Below are positions 33,414 to 42,648 of a stretch of DNA of 64,000 nt, one piece after another (position 1 is the first letter of the stretch; the number at the start of each line of letters is the position of its first letter). The stretch comes from VBAU01 sp036005185 (GTDB taxonomy: Bacteria > Bacteroidota > Bacteroidia > Chitinophagales > Chitinophagaceae), in the NCBI GenBank assembly GCA_036005185.1, contig DASYQS010000019.1:1-64000 (forward strand), written 5' to 3'. Below the pieces are notes generated by a model. The model did no database searches and had not been told where the DNA came from. It worked only from the letters and a program-made list of their open reading frames with translations. The position numbers and the translations under genes are program-made.

Positions 33414-34445
33414 TTACTCATTTAAAGGTTGTTGTTGTCTTATCAATGGCAGTTTTACTGTAAATTCTTTATCGGTGTTTTCAACTACAATATCCTTGTT
33501 GCAAAGGATTTTGTAGCGTGAGCTTAGATTTCTTAATCCGATACCCGTTGAGTTTACCAAATAAGGTTTCGGTTTTATGTTGTTGCTCACCTTCAAATAC
33601 TGATGGTTCATTGCAATTCTTATATGCAAAGGATTTTCATGATTGAATTCATTATGCTTTATGGCATTCTCTACTAATATTTGCAAAGCGAGCGGAGGCA
33701 TCATGATCATTCCGCCATTACTTTCGCTTAGTTCGGTTTCCAAATTCAATTTGTCATCATGCCGTATCTTCAAAAGAAAAAAATAACTATTAATAAATTC
33801 AAGCTCATCAGAAAGCGATATGAGCTCGCTATTTTTGTTGATCAAAAAATACTTATATACCTGCGCGAGTTTATTATTGAATGAATAGGCCTGTTGAGGA
33901 TTATTTAATATCAGGTGGTTTAAGGTATTAAGAGAGTTAAAAATAAAATGAGGGTCTAACTCATTTCGGAGTGCTTCTAATTCCGCTTGCGAACGTTCGC
34001 GATCAAGCTGCCGCACAATCTTGCTATCAAGCTCTCGTTCCTTATTTAAAAATAAAATTTCATAAACAAGTGTAAATACTACAATAGCCAACGCACAAAC
34101 GATATCGAATTTTAAAAGAGCACCCCAATTGAAGGACTCCGCAGAAATGTAAAACCATATCATCGTTGAAATACTGCCAATGCTTACGCCATACAATAAC
34201 GAAATAGCGCAGAGCGAGGCAATTTTTGGAAAAGGATTTCCCCCAATTCTGAAATGGCTTCGGAGCTTGCTGTGAATCCAGTTGGAGCCCATCCATATAC
34301 AAAATGATGTAACAATAAAGTAAATATTTGCCGCAATAATCTCAATTGTTGAATACAAATGATAAGTGATGATACCCGAAATAGCAGGTATCATTATACC
34401 CAATACGGGTATAAATAACATTCTCATGTATTTGTCACGAATCAT
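33414..34445 (-). CDS. LytS-type sensor histidine kinase (second pair)
   Basis: A 343-residue kinase with four predicted membrane helices (about 8-30, 36-57, 76-101 and 113-133) joined by short loops, so any signal is probably sensed in or at the membrane. The kinase core has H166 in ALRNELDPHFIFNSLN, the N-box ILVENAIKHNEF and a G-box GIGLRNLSSRY. The Asp in DPHFIFN replaces the more usual Asn of NPHFLFN. It is the partner of the adjacent LytTR regulator. Confidence 0.92.
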   Translation of the reverse strand: MIRDKYMRMLFIPVLGIMIPAISGIITYHLYSTIEIIAANIYFIVTSFCIWMGSNWIHSKLRSHFRIGGNPFPKIASLCAISLLYGVSIGSISTMIWFYISAESFNWGALLKFDIVCALAIVVFTLVYEILFLNKERELDSKIVRQLDRERSQAELEALRNELDPHFIFNSLNTLNHLILNNPQQAYSFNNKLAQVYKYFLINKNSELISLSDELEFINSYFFLLKIRHDDKLNLETELSESNGGMIMMPPLALQILVENAIKHNEFNHENPLHIRIAMNHQYLKVSNNIKPKPYLVNSTGIGLRNLSSRYKILCNKDIVVENTDKEFTVKLPLIRQQQPLNE

Positions 34446-34783
34446 AGCGGCAGTGGTCCTTAGGTTTAAATTTTCACGATTGGGCTGGGATTAAAAACAA
34501 TTCATGTATAACGAACATTTACATCAAATCTATCTGTACTTGCTGTTAACCTATAGCAAATAATTATTCGTGGACGTATTCAGGTACGAGTGGTTGAAGT
34601 AAAATCAATCAATTTTTTTGCCGGTATGGTGAAGAAATGTATGATGAAGATTATTCAGATTTTAATAACGCTGCTTCATTTATCAAAATTCATGGTTGAG
34701 TAAATAATCTGTTGCATCTATGAAGCAACTTCACTGATATTGCTGCCTTGAAGTATTCTTACACTAAACAAAATAAACTGTTA
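34446..34783. other. Gene-free divergent region before the SusC-type gene
   Basis: 338 bases between the kinase start and the SusC ATG. It contains a small inverted repeat (GTTGC/GCAAC around 34710-34730). I find no convincing promoter pair; the nearest to the gene is TTG followed 20 bases later by TGATATTG, which is weak. No RNA gene or repeat is evident. Confidence 0.4.
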
Positions 34784-37700
34784 ATGAAAAAATCCATTCT
34801 TCTTTTTGCGCTGTTAAGTCCTTTTATTTTTCTGGCTGCGCAAAACCGGACGATCACTGGTAAGGTTACAGACGATAAAGGAATTCCCATTGCCAGCGCA
34901 TCTGTGAATGTAAAAGGCACCAGCATTGGTACAACAACAAGTCCCGAAGGTTTTTTTTCCATAAGTGTCCCTTCAGGCAGAAGCACATTGATTATTTCTC
35001 ACATTAATATGGCAACAAAGGAGGTGCAGGTCACAGATCAAACTTCCGTTACGGTGTTATTGCAGGCAAATAATCAAACGTTACAAGAAGTGGTGGTAAC
35101 CGCCTTGGGCATTTCAAAAGACAGACGCACTCTTGGTTACGCAACACAGAGTGTCAAAAATGAAGCTTTAATAGACAAAGGTGAAGGGAGCCTCTTGAAT
35201 ACTTTACAGGGCAAAATTGCCGGTGCCGACATCACCTCTGCGAGTGGAGCTGCCGGTGCTTCAACAAGTATTATTTTAAGAGGCATTTCTTCTTTTACAG
35301 GAAATCAATCTCCTTTACTAGTTGTAGATGGCATTCCTATCAGCGATAATGTTGACGAAACTACTGTGGGGCTTTACTCCAACCAGCCCTCGAATAGGGC
35401 GATGGATTTAAATGTAAACAATATAGAAAGTGTGAACGTGCTAGCAGGTCCTGCAGCAGCAGCTTTATATGGCTCCCGCGCGGCACATGGGGCTATAATG
35501 ATCACCACAAAGAAAGGAAGCGGACAAAGAGGGGTAGTAAATATTACGCTTAACTCTTCTTATACGGTGGAAAAAGTATATGGCCTTCCTGAATTACAAA
35601 ATAAATACGGACAAGGTCTCAATGGTGTTTTTAGTGCTATATCCGCCAATTCATTTGGTCCTGCTTTTGGAAGTACACCAACCCTTGCCAACGGGCTCAT
35701 TGTAGGTGCTACTCCGCAATATGTAAATGGTATAACATATACTTCCGGGCAAACTATACCTTACCAGGCATACCCCGATAATTTTCTGACCTATTTTAAA
35801 ACAGGTGGAGTTTTTGAAAATAATCTCAGCGTTAGTTCCGGTGATGCAAAAAATTACTATAGCATTACTTTAGGAAACTCTAAACAAGATGGAATACTGC
35901 CTAATACCGAGTTTAAGAAAACAAATGTAGGTTTTAACGCCTCAACATATTTTACAGATAAATTGAGTGCAAAAGCAGGCGCCACTTATTTTTCTACAGT
36001 ACAAAATGCGATAACACAAGGCTCGAATGCAACGTATAGTGCCTACGCTAATGCATATAGGATACCCAGGAGTGTAGATTTTGAATATTACAAAAATCAT
36101 TACACAACTCCGGGGGGGTATAACAACTGGTACGTTGCTAACATTTATAATACAGCTATCCAGGATTCTTCAAGTGCCAGCGATAATCCCTATTTCTCCG
36201 CTTACAAAAACCCGCTTAAAGGTTCCGTGTCGAGAATATTAGGAAACTTGACTGTTGGTTATGATATAACAAACTGGCTTAACGTAAGCTATAGGGCAGG
36301 CGTTGATGCTTACACAGACAGGCGCAAAAGAATTATTGCTCTGGGATCTGCTCAAGTAGTAAGAAGTGCTTATACAGGAGCACCCGGAACTACTACGGGT
36401 GGTGTAATGGAAGATATAATTTACAGGAGTGAATTGAACGGCGATCTAATGATCACTGCTAAAAGAAATGATGTATTTGTGCATGGTCTTAATGCAAATA
36501 TTTTACTAGGGCAAGGAGTTCTTCAGCAAAAATTTCAACAGGTTAATCAGACAGGTTATAGCTTAGCAGTACCCGAATTTTACAACATCACCAATGCATC
36601 CAATTTAACGCTGAGCAATGAATTTAACAGCACTCGGAGATTATGGGGACTTTATGGGCAATTATCTTTAGCGTATAATAATTATTTGTTTCTTGAATTG
36701 ACCGGAAGACAAGATCGTTCTTCAACCTTACCAAAAAATAAGAATGCGTATTTCTATCCTTCTGTTTCGGCATCTTTGGTTCTAACAGATGCATTCGATA
36801 TTAAATCCGACTTATTGTCTTTTGCTAAAATAAGGGCTGCATATGCCAAAGTAGGTAATGATGCCCCCGTATATTCGTTAAACAATACCTTTCTTTCTGC
36901 GGCCGTAGGAAATAACGTTGCCAACTTCGCTTTTCCATTTGGATCTACAGCCGGATTTTCTGCCAGCACTACTTTAGGTAATAAAGAGCTAACTCCGGAA
37001 TTTATTAATACGATCGATATAGGTTTGAATATTGGTTTGTTTAAAAACAAGCTGAATATTGACGCTACAGTTTACAATTCAAAAAGCACAGACCAAATAG
37101 TACCCGTTGGTCTGCCAGCTTCTTCAGGTTATCTGAACAGGTTCATCAATGTTGGAGAAATGACCAACAAAGGTGTTGAAATAACCGTAACAGCAAACCC
37201 AATTAAAACCAAAAACTTTTCGTGGAATGTTTCGGGTAATTTCTCACTTAACAAAAACAAAGTTATTTCACTTTTTCCGGGGGTTAATTCATTTTCCTAT
37301 GGCGGTGTTTCTTTCAGCGGTCTTATTCCAACCATTGCAGTTGGAGAAGCTTATGGTATCATAAGAGGTGGCAAGTTTGTAAGGAATGAATTGGGACAAT
37401 TACTAATTGATTCAACAACAGGATTATTTGCCAATTATGTTACAGATGTGACTGTGCTGGATCCGAACAGAGATTGGATATCTGGCCTGACCAATAATTT
37501 TACTTATAAAAACCTTTCATTGTCTTTTCTTGTCGATTACAAACAGGGAGGTCAATTTGAATCATTCACGATAACTACTTTAAGAGCAAACGGATCATTA
37601 AAAGTTACTGAAGACAGAGATCAGCCATTTATATTACCCGGCGTAATTGATTTGGGTAATGGAAAATACAGGCCTAACAATATCCAGATAAGTGGACAGA

Positions 37701-38041
37701 GCTATTATAATGCGGCTACGGGTGCCGCTACCGGTTCAACTACAGCTAATGAGTTTGCAGTTTTTGATGCAAGTACATTCAGAATCAGAGAAGTTTCGCT
37801 GAGTTATGATTTGAATGGTTCTTCAGTTCATACCAAAATGTTTAAGAATATCAGGTTTACCGTATATGGCCGCAACTTATACTTCTATGCACCTAATTCA
37901 CCAATAGATCCTGAATTAAGCACGCAGGGAGCCGGAACTGGTTTTTTGTTGGGAGGCGGAGGCAATCTTGTACGTGGTTTGGAATTGGGAAGTGCCCCCA
38001 ATACCAGAAATATCGGGGCAAGTGTTAGAATAACTCTTTAA
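34784..38041 (+). CDS. SusC/RagA-type TonB-linked outer-membrane transporter
   Basis: 1085 residues from the ATG at 34784 (the TTG at 34748 would add 12 hydrophilic residues before the signal peptide and is rejected). The signal peptide (MKKSILLFALLSPFIFLAAQ) is followed by a carboxypeptidase-D-like domain (about 22-95, ITGKVTDDKGIPIASASVNVKG) and the TonB-plug (LQEVVVTALGISKDRRTLGYATQSVK, LVVDGIPISDN, NVNNIESVNVLAGPAAAALYGSRAAHGAIMITTKKG). A 22-strand barrel of normal SusC length follows. No LacI/AraC-type or anti-sigma signalling domain precedes the CTD-like domain. It works with the SusD-like lipoprotein 20 bases downstream to import a glycan, peptide or other polymer fragment. No glycoside hydrolase is in this operon. 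Confidence 0.95.
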   Translation: MKKSILLFALLSPFIFLAAQNRTITGKVTDDKGIPIASASVNVKGTSIGTTTSPEGFFSISVPSGRSTLIISHINMATKEVQVTDQTSVTVLLQANNQTLQEVVVTALGISKDRRTLGYATQSVKNEALIDKGEGSLLNTLQGKIAGADITSASGAAGASTSIILRGISSFTGNQSPLLVVDGIPISDNVDETTVGLYSNQPSNRAMDLNVNNIESVNVLAGPAAAALYGSRAAHGAIMITTKKGSGQRGVVNITLNSSYTVEKVYGLPELQNKYGQGLNGVFSAISANSFGPAFGSTPTLANGLIVGATPQYVNGITYTSGQTIPYQAYPDNFLTYFKTGGVFENNLSVSSGDAKNYYSITLGNSKQDGILPNTEFKKTNVGFNASTYFTDKLSAKAGATYFSTVQNAITQGSNATYSAYANAYRIPRSVDFEYYKNHYTTPGGYNNWYVANIYNTAIQDSSSASDNPYFSAYKNPLKGSVSRILGNLTVGYDITNWLNVSYRAGVDAYTDRRKRIIALGSAQVVRSAYTGAPGTTTGGVMEDIIYRSELNGDLMITAKRNDVFVHGLNANILLGQGVLQQKFQQVNQTGYSLAVPEFYNITNASNLTLSNEFNSTRRLWGLYGQLSLAYNNYLFLELTGRQDRSSTLPKNKNAYFYPSVSASLVLTDAFDIKSDLLSFAKIRAAYAKVGNDAPVYSLNNTFLSAAVGNNVANFAFPFGSTAGFSASTTLGNKELTPEFINTIDIGLNIGLFKNKLNIDATVYNSKSTDQIVPVGLPASSGYLNRFINVGEMTNKGVEITVTANPIKTKNFSWNVSGNFSLNKNKVISLFPGVNSFSYGGVSFSGLIPTIAVGEAYGIIRGGKFVRNELGQLLIDSTTGLFANYVTDVTVLDPNRDWISGLTNNFTYKNLSLSFLVDYKQGGQFESFTITTLRANGSLKVTEDRDQPFILPGVIDLGNGKYRPNNIQISGQSYYNAATGAATGSTTANEFAVFDASTFRIREVSLSYDLNGSSVHTKMFKNIRFTVYGRNLYFYAPNSPIDPELSTQGAGTGFLLGGGGNLVRGLELGSAPNTRNIGASVRITL

Positions 38042-38060
38042 AATTTAACCAACCAATAAA

Positions 38061-39551
38061 ATGAATAAAATGAAATTGAGTATAAAAATAATATCTCTCT
38101 GCATCATATTTTTTATTATCACTTCCTGCAAGAAATCATTTCTTGATGTAAATAATAATCCCAATGCAGTAACCGATGTTCCTGCTAAAACACTACTTCC
38201 TAACACTACAATAAGCATGGGCTTTGTTAACAGTAATGAGCTAGGGAAAGCTGCTGCTTTATTGATGCAGTATAATGCCGGAATTATTAATGTTGCTTAT
38301 GCATATGATAAATGGAACCTTTCTAGTTATGATAATCAATGGAGCAATGAAATCTATACCAATACCATTAACAACCTTGGTATTTTAATTCATAAAACAC
38401 AGGAACAAAGTCCAGCTTATTCAGGTATTGCCAAATTGGAATTGGCCTATACTTTTTCCATGGTTACTGACCTTTGGGGTGATGTGCCTTATTCGGAAGC
38501 CGGGCAGGGTTTCGGTGAAAATGGACTCCTGAAATTTCCACAGCCAAGATTTGATGCGCAAATGGATATTTATTTGGGAAATCAATCCAAGGGCATTAAA
38601 AGCTTATTCAATTTAGTACGTGAAGGGCTTGGAGACATTGCTTCTACATCCGTTTTGAAACCCGGTGCTGATGATTTGATTTATGGAGGCGATTTAACTA
38701 GATGGACCAGATTCGGTAATTCGTTATTATTAAAATTTGCTTTACAGATATCCAACAAAGCTGTTGATACAACAAAAGCCGTCATTAACGATATAGTCAA
38801 TAACAACAACCCATTTATCAATGCCATTGATGGCAGTTTGGATTTTAATGTTCCTTTTAGCAAGACAAATCCAAATGCTTACTATTTGCAGGATGTTGGA
38901 GGATCAATTCCAAATACTCAAATGCTTGGCAATAGGTTCCTGGCTTTGGAACGCAGTTTAAATGACTCACTGAGGTTATCCAGATTTTATACAAAGCCTG
39001 CAGCAACATTTGTTGGTCATGATAACGGGTCTCCTTTTTTGGCGCCTGCCCAGACTATAAGATCTGTATATGGCACTTACGTATTAGGCGCAACCAAAAG
39101 TGGTGAGGCGCCAATTCGCCTCATTACAGCATTTCGTAATTATTTCATTTTAGCTGAAGCTGCTTTAAGATTTGGCATTGCAGGTGATCCCAACACATAC
39201 TATCAAAACGGGATTAAAGCTGCCATGAAATCTGTTGGCTTGACGGATACAGAAATCACAGCATACTTTACAGCTAATCCATCTATTGTTAGTTTATCAG
39301 GAACAACAGATCAAAAACTTCAACAGATTATTACCCAAAAATATGTCGCCTCAGTTGGTAATGCTATCGAAAGCTATAATGATTATAGAAGAGTAGGTTA
39401 TCCCTTGCTAACCCCTCCTATCATTACAGAAGGAGATGATCCGAATACATTTCCACAGAGATACCCCTATACAACTCAGGAAGGGGCCTCAAATCCTAAT
39501 CAACCAAATCCAAGACCAAAAACAAATGTCAAGGTGTGGTGGCAATTATAA
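38061..39551 (+). CDS. SusD/RagB-type surface lipoprotein
   Basis: A 496-residue SusD-like (SusD-like_2 branch) lipoprotein with the lipobox IITSCKKSF (C23). Helical TPR features and the standard N-terminal words are visible (FLDVNNNPNAVTDVPAKTLLPN, YSGIAKLELAYTFSMVTDLWGDVPYSEAGQG) along with the C-terminal RYPYTTQEGASNPNQP. It forms the lid over the SusC barrel and helps to bind the ligand. It lies 20 bases after the susC-type gene and 28 bases before the small lipoprotein gene; all three are one operon. Confidence 0.94.
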   Translation: MNKMKLSIKIISLCIIFFIITSCKKSFLDVNNNPNAVTDVPAKTLLPNTTISMGFVNSNELGKAAALLMQYNAGIINVAYAYDKWNLSSYDNQWSNEIYTNTINNLGILIHKTQEQSPAYSGIAKLELAYTFSMVTDLWGDVPYSEAGQGFGENGLLKFPQPRFDAQMDIYLGNQSKGIKSLFNLVREGLGDIASTSVLKPGADDLIYGGDLTRWTRFGNSLLLKFALQISNKAVDTTKAVINDIVNNNNPFINAIDGSLDFNVPFSKTNPNAYYLQDVGGSIPNTQMLGNRFLALERSLNDSLRLSRFYTKPAATFVGHDNGSPFLAPAQTIRSVYGTYVLGATKSGEAPIRLITAFRNYFILAEAALRFGIAGDPNTYYQNGIKAAMKSVGLTDTEITAYFTANPSIVSLSGTTDQKLQQIITQKYVASVGNAIESYNDYRRVGYPLLTPPIITEGDDPNTFPQRYPYTTQEGASNPNQPNPRPKTNVKVWWQL

Positions 39552-39579
39552 AAAAATTTTAAAATTGAAAACATAGTTT

Positions 39580-40083
39580 ATGAATAGAATATCAATCATA
39601 ATTTGTGTGTTGGCTGCAATCTCAATCTCGTCTTGCAAAAAAGATGAATTTAATTTTCTATCGCAAAACCATCCGGATGTACAAGTAACGGTTAGTAATT
39701 TATACGGTATGTTTAATGGAGTACCTACAGTAGCTACTTCAGTTTCTGGAGGTGGTGCCATTACTGTTACATTAACTATTCCTGAAAACACCGGAAGAAC
39801 GATCAAAGAAATAACAAGAGTGGGGGTATCAACTTCTACCACTAACTATAAAGTAGTTGAAGTTTCAACTGGTTTGTATAACACGGCACCAATAAATGGA
39901 AACGGGACTTCTGTCACCTTTACTACTTCTCTTTCAGAATTTACAACTAAAACCGGTGTTGCTGCACCATCTCCTGCAGGAACGGCAACCAGTTTTTTAA
40001 GCAGATATTTTTATTTCCTGATTACGTTGGATAATGGCGATCAAATTATGCCGGTTCCGGTAAGAGTGTATGTAAATACCTAA
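39580..40083 (+). CDS. Small lipoprotein of the SusCD operon
   Basis: A 167-residue lipoprotein (SISSCKKDEF, C19) with a single immunoglobulin-like beta region (VQVTVSNLYGMFNGVPTVATSVSGG, ITVTLTIPENTGRTIKEITRVGVS, YFYFLITLDNGDQIMPVPVRVYV). It ends the operon and is followed by a terminator. Position and build match the SusE/SusF-like accessory surface proteins of glycan loci, but I cannot assign it to a named family. Confidence 0.75.
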   Translation: MNRISIIICVLAAISISSCKKDEFNFLSQNHPDVQVTVSNLYGMFNGVPTVATSVSGGGAITVTLTIPENTGRTIKEITRVGVSTSTTNYKVVEVSTGLYNTAPINGNGTSVTFTTSLSEFTTKTGVAAPSPAGTATSFLSRYFYFLITLDNGDQIMPVPVRVYVNT

Positions 40084-40110
40084 TAAAAAATAGGCTCTGT
40101 ATTACGAGTG

Positions 40111-40140
40111 AAAAGTCGTCTTGTAATAGAGACGGCTTTT
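40111..40140. terminator. Bidirectional terminator between SusCD operon and NadR-like gene
   Basis: AAAAGTCGTCT (40111-40121) pairs with AGACGGCTTTT (40130-40140) with one G-T pair and an eight-base loop. T runs lie on both outer sides. An overlapping alternative pairing (CTCTGTATTACGAG with CTTGTAATAGAG) is possible upstream. Confidence 0.75.
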
Positions 40141-40735
40141 ATTTCTTAACGGTAGATTCCGTTAATAAATTATCAACTGACTGAATCGCCTTCTTCATTC
40201 GTTGCTCACTGTCACCGCTGATTTCTACCCATGGAACAGGTTGATTGATCATGATATCTTTATAGATCTCATAAAGTCTTTGTCTTGTTTCAAGATCGGG
40301 GTATTCTCGCAGCTCATCAGCGATCCAGGGCAAATCAATATTACAAAGCAGGTAAAGATCATATTTTCTTACAGCTATCTGATCCAAAATATATTGATGG
40401 CATTTGCCAAAAACAAACTCGCACCAAACTTTCATTACATACATGTTCGTGTCAATGAAAAGAAGTGAGTAATGAGGAGTGAGTAATGAGTGATGAGATC
40501 CTGATTTCTTATTAGACTCCTGAGTAGTGATTAATGACTCATATTTTTCTTCCAGCGCAATTTGACCTTTGGCTATTGTCAGTAGATCATCATAATTATA
40601 GTTTGTTCCATGGACCGATAAATATTCCCGAGCAAACTCTGGACACCATAATGTGTGGTAGTGCTGTGCAAGTTGTTCGCATAAACTGCTTTTACCTGTT
40701 GATTCAGGTCCAATGACGGCTATTTTTTTCAGCAT
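40139..40735 (-). CDS. NadR-like ATPase/ribosylnicotinamide kinase family protein, with insert
   Basis: A 198-residue P-loop protein. Walker A is GPESTGKSSL (9-18) and the family words CPEFAREYLS, LLFIDTNMYVMKVWCEFVFGKCH and YLLCNIDLPWIADELREYPD match the kinase domain of NadR, which phosphorylates nicotinamide riboside to NMN. The adenylyltransferase and repressor domains of NadR are absent. A PnuC transporter gene lies 500 bases away, supporting a nicotinamide riboside salvage role. Residues about 66-91 (LITTQESNKKSGSHHSLLTPHYS) sit where the family has a short helix junction and are encoded by repeated DNA words (40464-40490), so they look inserted. Confidence 0.85.
   Translation of the reverse strand: MLKKIAVIGPESTGKSSLCEQLAQHYHTLWCPEFAREYLSVHGTNYNYDDLLTIAKGQIALEEKYESLITTQESNKKSGSHHSLLTPHYSLLFIDTNMYVMKVWCEFVFGKCHQYILDQIAVRKYDLYLLCNIDLPWIADELREYPDLETRQRLYEIYKDIMINQPVPWVEISGDSEQRMKKAIQSVDNLLTESTVKK
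40464..40490. repeat. Direct-repeat insert in the NadR-like gene
   Basis: The 13-mer AGTGAGTAATGAG occurs at 40464-40476 and again at 40478-40490, followed by related TGATGAG and, near 40521, GAGTAGTGATTAATGACTC. The segment stays in frame in the gene on the other strand. Confidence 0.7.
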
Positions 40736-40821
40736 TCATCAGCAAGTTAGTTCAATAAAATATTTGATTGTTTTATTCGTCAGCCTTGATGTAATCATAT
40801 TCTTAACTTAAAAAGAAAAAC

Positions 40822-41220
40822 ATGTACTACAATCAGTCATGTGCCGCAAAAGGCGCTTATTCCGGAAGCAGGCAACAGCACCAGCTTATCCGTTCTATGC
40901 AAAGGGCTGCTGTAAACATTTACAAAACAGAAAGCAGCTATGAAATGTTGGTTTTTGCTCCTGGCCGCATCAAAGAAAACTTTCATCTGAATGTAAAAGG
41001 AAATGAACTGACCGTTTCTTATTTACCGCCCGAAGGTTTCCCAAGACCTGAATGGGTGAAGAGGGAATACAGTCGCGGAGCTTTTGAAAGATCATTTACA
41101 TTGGATGAAACAATTGATGCAACGAACATCACTGCCAAATATGTAGATGGTGTATTGCAGGTGAGCTTGCCAATTGTTCCAGGAAAGGAGACGAGCAGCC
41201 AGGAAATTCCGATTAATTAA
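40822..41220 (+). CDS. Hsp20/alpha-crystallin family small heat-shock protein
   Basis: A 132-residue chaperone. The alpha-crystallin domain spans about 32-120 (VNIYKTESSYEMLVFAPGRIKENFHLNVKGNELTVSY, EWVKREYSRGAFERSFTLDETIDATNITAKYVDGVLQVSLPI) with the A-x-x-x-GVL-type motif YVDGVLQVSLP. N-terminal and C-terminal tails are short; the terminal IxI motif appears as IPIN. It prevents aggregation of unfolded proteins in the cytoplasm. The gene is single and lies between two NAD-related genes on the other strand, with no clear shared function. Confidence 0.9.
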   Translation: MYYNQSCAAKGAYSGSRQQHQLIRSMQRAAVNIYKTESSYEMLVFAPGRIKENFHLNVKGNELTVSYLPPEGFPRPEWVKREYSRGAFERSFTLDETIDATNITAKYVDGVLQVSLPIVPGKETSSQEIPIN

Positions 41221-41221
41221 A

Positions 41222-41893
41222 TCAAGGTTGGTTTTGCAAAAGGTGGTGAAGTTCTTCATCACCTTTTTCTTTTTCTCCCCTTGCTCTTTTTATCCACTCA
41301 AGCAAACCAAATACTGCCATGAAGAGTAATACTAAATAATACACACTAGTAAATACATAGTGTTTTACAAAGTACAAAGGAATTGAAGCAATGTTGGTTG
41401 CGATCCACCAATACCAGCTTTCTACTTTTTTCTTTGCCATCAACCACATACCTGTATAAGCAGTAGCACTGGCGAATGCATCAGCCCAAGGAATAGCACC
41501 CGGTGCAAATTTTGTTTTCAAATAGGTCAGCGAAAAAAATATCGCAATATAAAATGCAGCAAAGAAAAGAAAATGCTGTAACCATTCTTTCCCACTCGCT
41601 TTTGTTATTACCACCACATGATGCTGTTGCTGATCTTTTTTTGCCCATAAAATCCAGCCATAAATACTCATTACGGTGTAATAAAAATTTACACTGGCTT
41701 CGCCCAGCAAATGACCTTTAACGCTGAGATAGATGTAAATGATCGTGTTAACCAACCCCACCGGATATACCAAAATATTTTCAATACGGCTGAACCATAC
41801 GCTGGTAATGCCTGTAAATACGGCTACATATTCCAGCCAGCCGGTTTGTTTCATGCCATCAATAAACTGCTGATATATTTCCTGGAAAGACAA
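41222..41893 (-). CDS. pnuC: Nicotinamide riboside transporter PnuC
   Basis: A 223-residue seven-helix transporter of the PnuC family. The N-terminal WLEYVAVFTGITSVWFSRIENILVYPVGLVNTIIYIYL and the later FYYTVMSIYGWILWAKK, ATAYTGMWLMAKKKVESWYWWIATNI are characteristic. It moves nicotinamide riboside by facilitated diffusion, trapped by phosphorylation, here probably by the nearby NadR-like kinase. An in-frame stop closes the frame just upstream. The TTG at 41893 gives the usual N-terminus; an ATG at 41854 would remove 13 residues. It follows the M23 gene by 25 bases, probably in one operon. Confidence 0.92.
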   Translation of the reverse strand: MSFQEIYQQFIDGMKQTGWLEYVAVFTGITSVWFSRIENILVYPVGLVNTIIYIYLSVKGHLLGEASVNFYYTVMSIYGWILWAKKDQQQHHVVVITKASGKEWLQHFLFFAAFYIAIFFSLTYLKTKFAPGAIPWADAFASATAYTGMWLMAKKKVESWYWWIATNIASIPLYFVKHYVFTSVYYLVLLFMAVFGLLEWIKRARGEKEKGDEELHHLLQNQP

Positions 41894-41918
41894 AGAAGAA
41901 TTTTTTCAAAAATATTTA

Positions 41919-42518
41919 CTATTGATTTGTGCTGCAATATTTTCTCATGGGACGCAAGTACTTTACTCCCTTTGATGTTTGAAAATGAGTAGGTACTTGC
42001 TGCCAATTACCGTTGTTATTAAATGTCCAAACAAGAAAATGCAGGTGAGGGAGCGCCGTATAACCGGTTTTGCCGCTCAGGGCGATCGCCTGTCCTTTCT
42101 TTACAGAATCACCCACGTTTACCAATGCGCCATTATATTGCAGATGCCAGTAACCAGCTCTTGACCCATCGGCATGTTGTATAATAATATTATTTCCATA
42201 AGGCCGGTATTTTTTGTTCAATCCGCCCTTATTTCCATCTTCCTTTACTCTTACAACAACGCCATCTCTGGCGGCTAATATCTTAGTTCCCCTTTTCATT
42301 TTAAAATCAAGAGCAGCCCTTTCCTTATGAGAAAACCGGCTGAAATATCCCTGTACAAGTAAATGCGACGTATGATTTTCATAAGGCAGGGCATATACAT
42401 AGCTGCTGTCATCCTCAATAATTCCTTTTTGTAACAACTTTATTTGTTTGCGCTGGGGGTTTTTGCTGGCCGCACAACCAATGAGGAATAAACATAACCA
42501 CGGAAAAAGTTTCAGCAT
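41919..42518 (-). CDS. M23 family peptidase-like lipoprotein (paralogue A)
   Basis: A 199-residue lipoprotein (FLIGCAAS, C15) with a LytM/M23 beta-sheet domain: SHKERAALDFKMKRGTKILAARDGVVV, NIIIQHADGSRAGYWHLQ, VKKGQAIALSGKTGYTALPHLHFLV. The conserved H-x(n)-D and HLH zinc-ligand positions are kept (H in SHKERAALD, D in ALDF, PHLHF), so endopeptidase activity on cell-wall cross-links is plausible. It is closely similar to the M23 gene at 45219-45800. It precedes pnuC on the same strand. Confidence 0.85.
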   Translation of the reverse strand: MLKLFPWLCLFLIGCAASKNPQRKQIKLLQKGIIEDDSSYVYALPYENHTSHLLVQGYFSRFSHKERAALDFKMKRGTKILAARDGVVVRVKEDGNKGGLNKKYRPYGNNIIIQHADGSRAGYWHLQYNGALVNVGDSVKKGQAIALSGKTGYTALPHLHFLVWTFNNNGNWQQVPTHFQTSKGVKYLRPMRKYCSTNQ

Positions 42519-42648
42519 GATTATTTAAATATTGGTAAAACTAAGCCATCACAGGAATTTACATCTTCATAATAATTTAATTTTTGCAATGCTTCAAAAA
42601 TCGTAGCTTATCCGTCCAATTATTTTTAAACCATATAAAATTTTCGTT

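Noticed and set aside
40092..40140. A riboswitch-like alternative fold at the SusCD operon end
   Set aside because: The overlapping pairing CTCTGTATTACGAG/CTTGTAATAGAG is real on paper, but it lies downstream of the genes and has mismatches. A plain two-way terminator explains it better.
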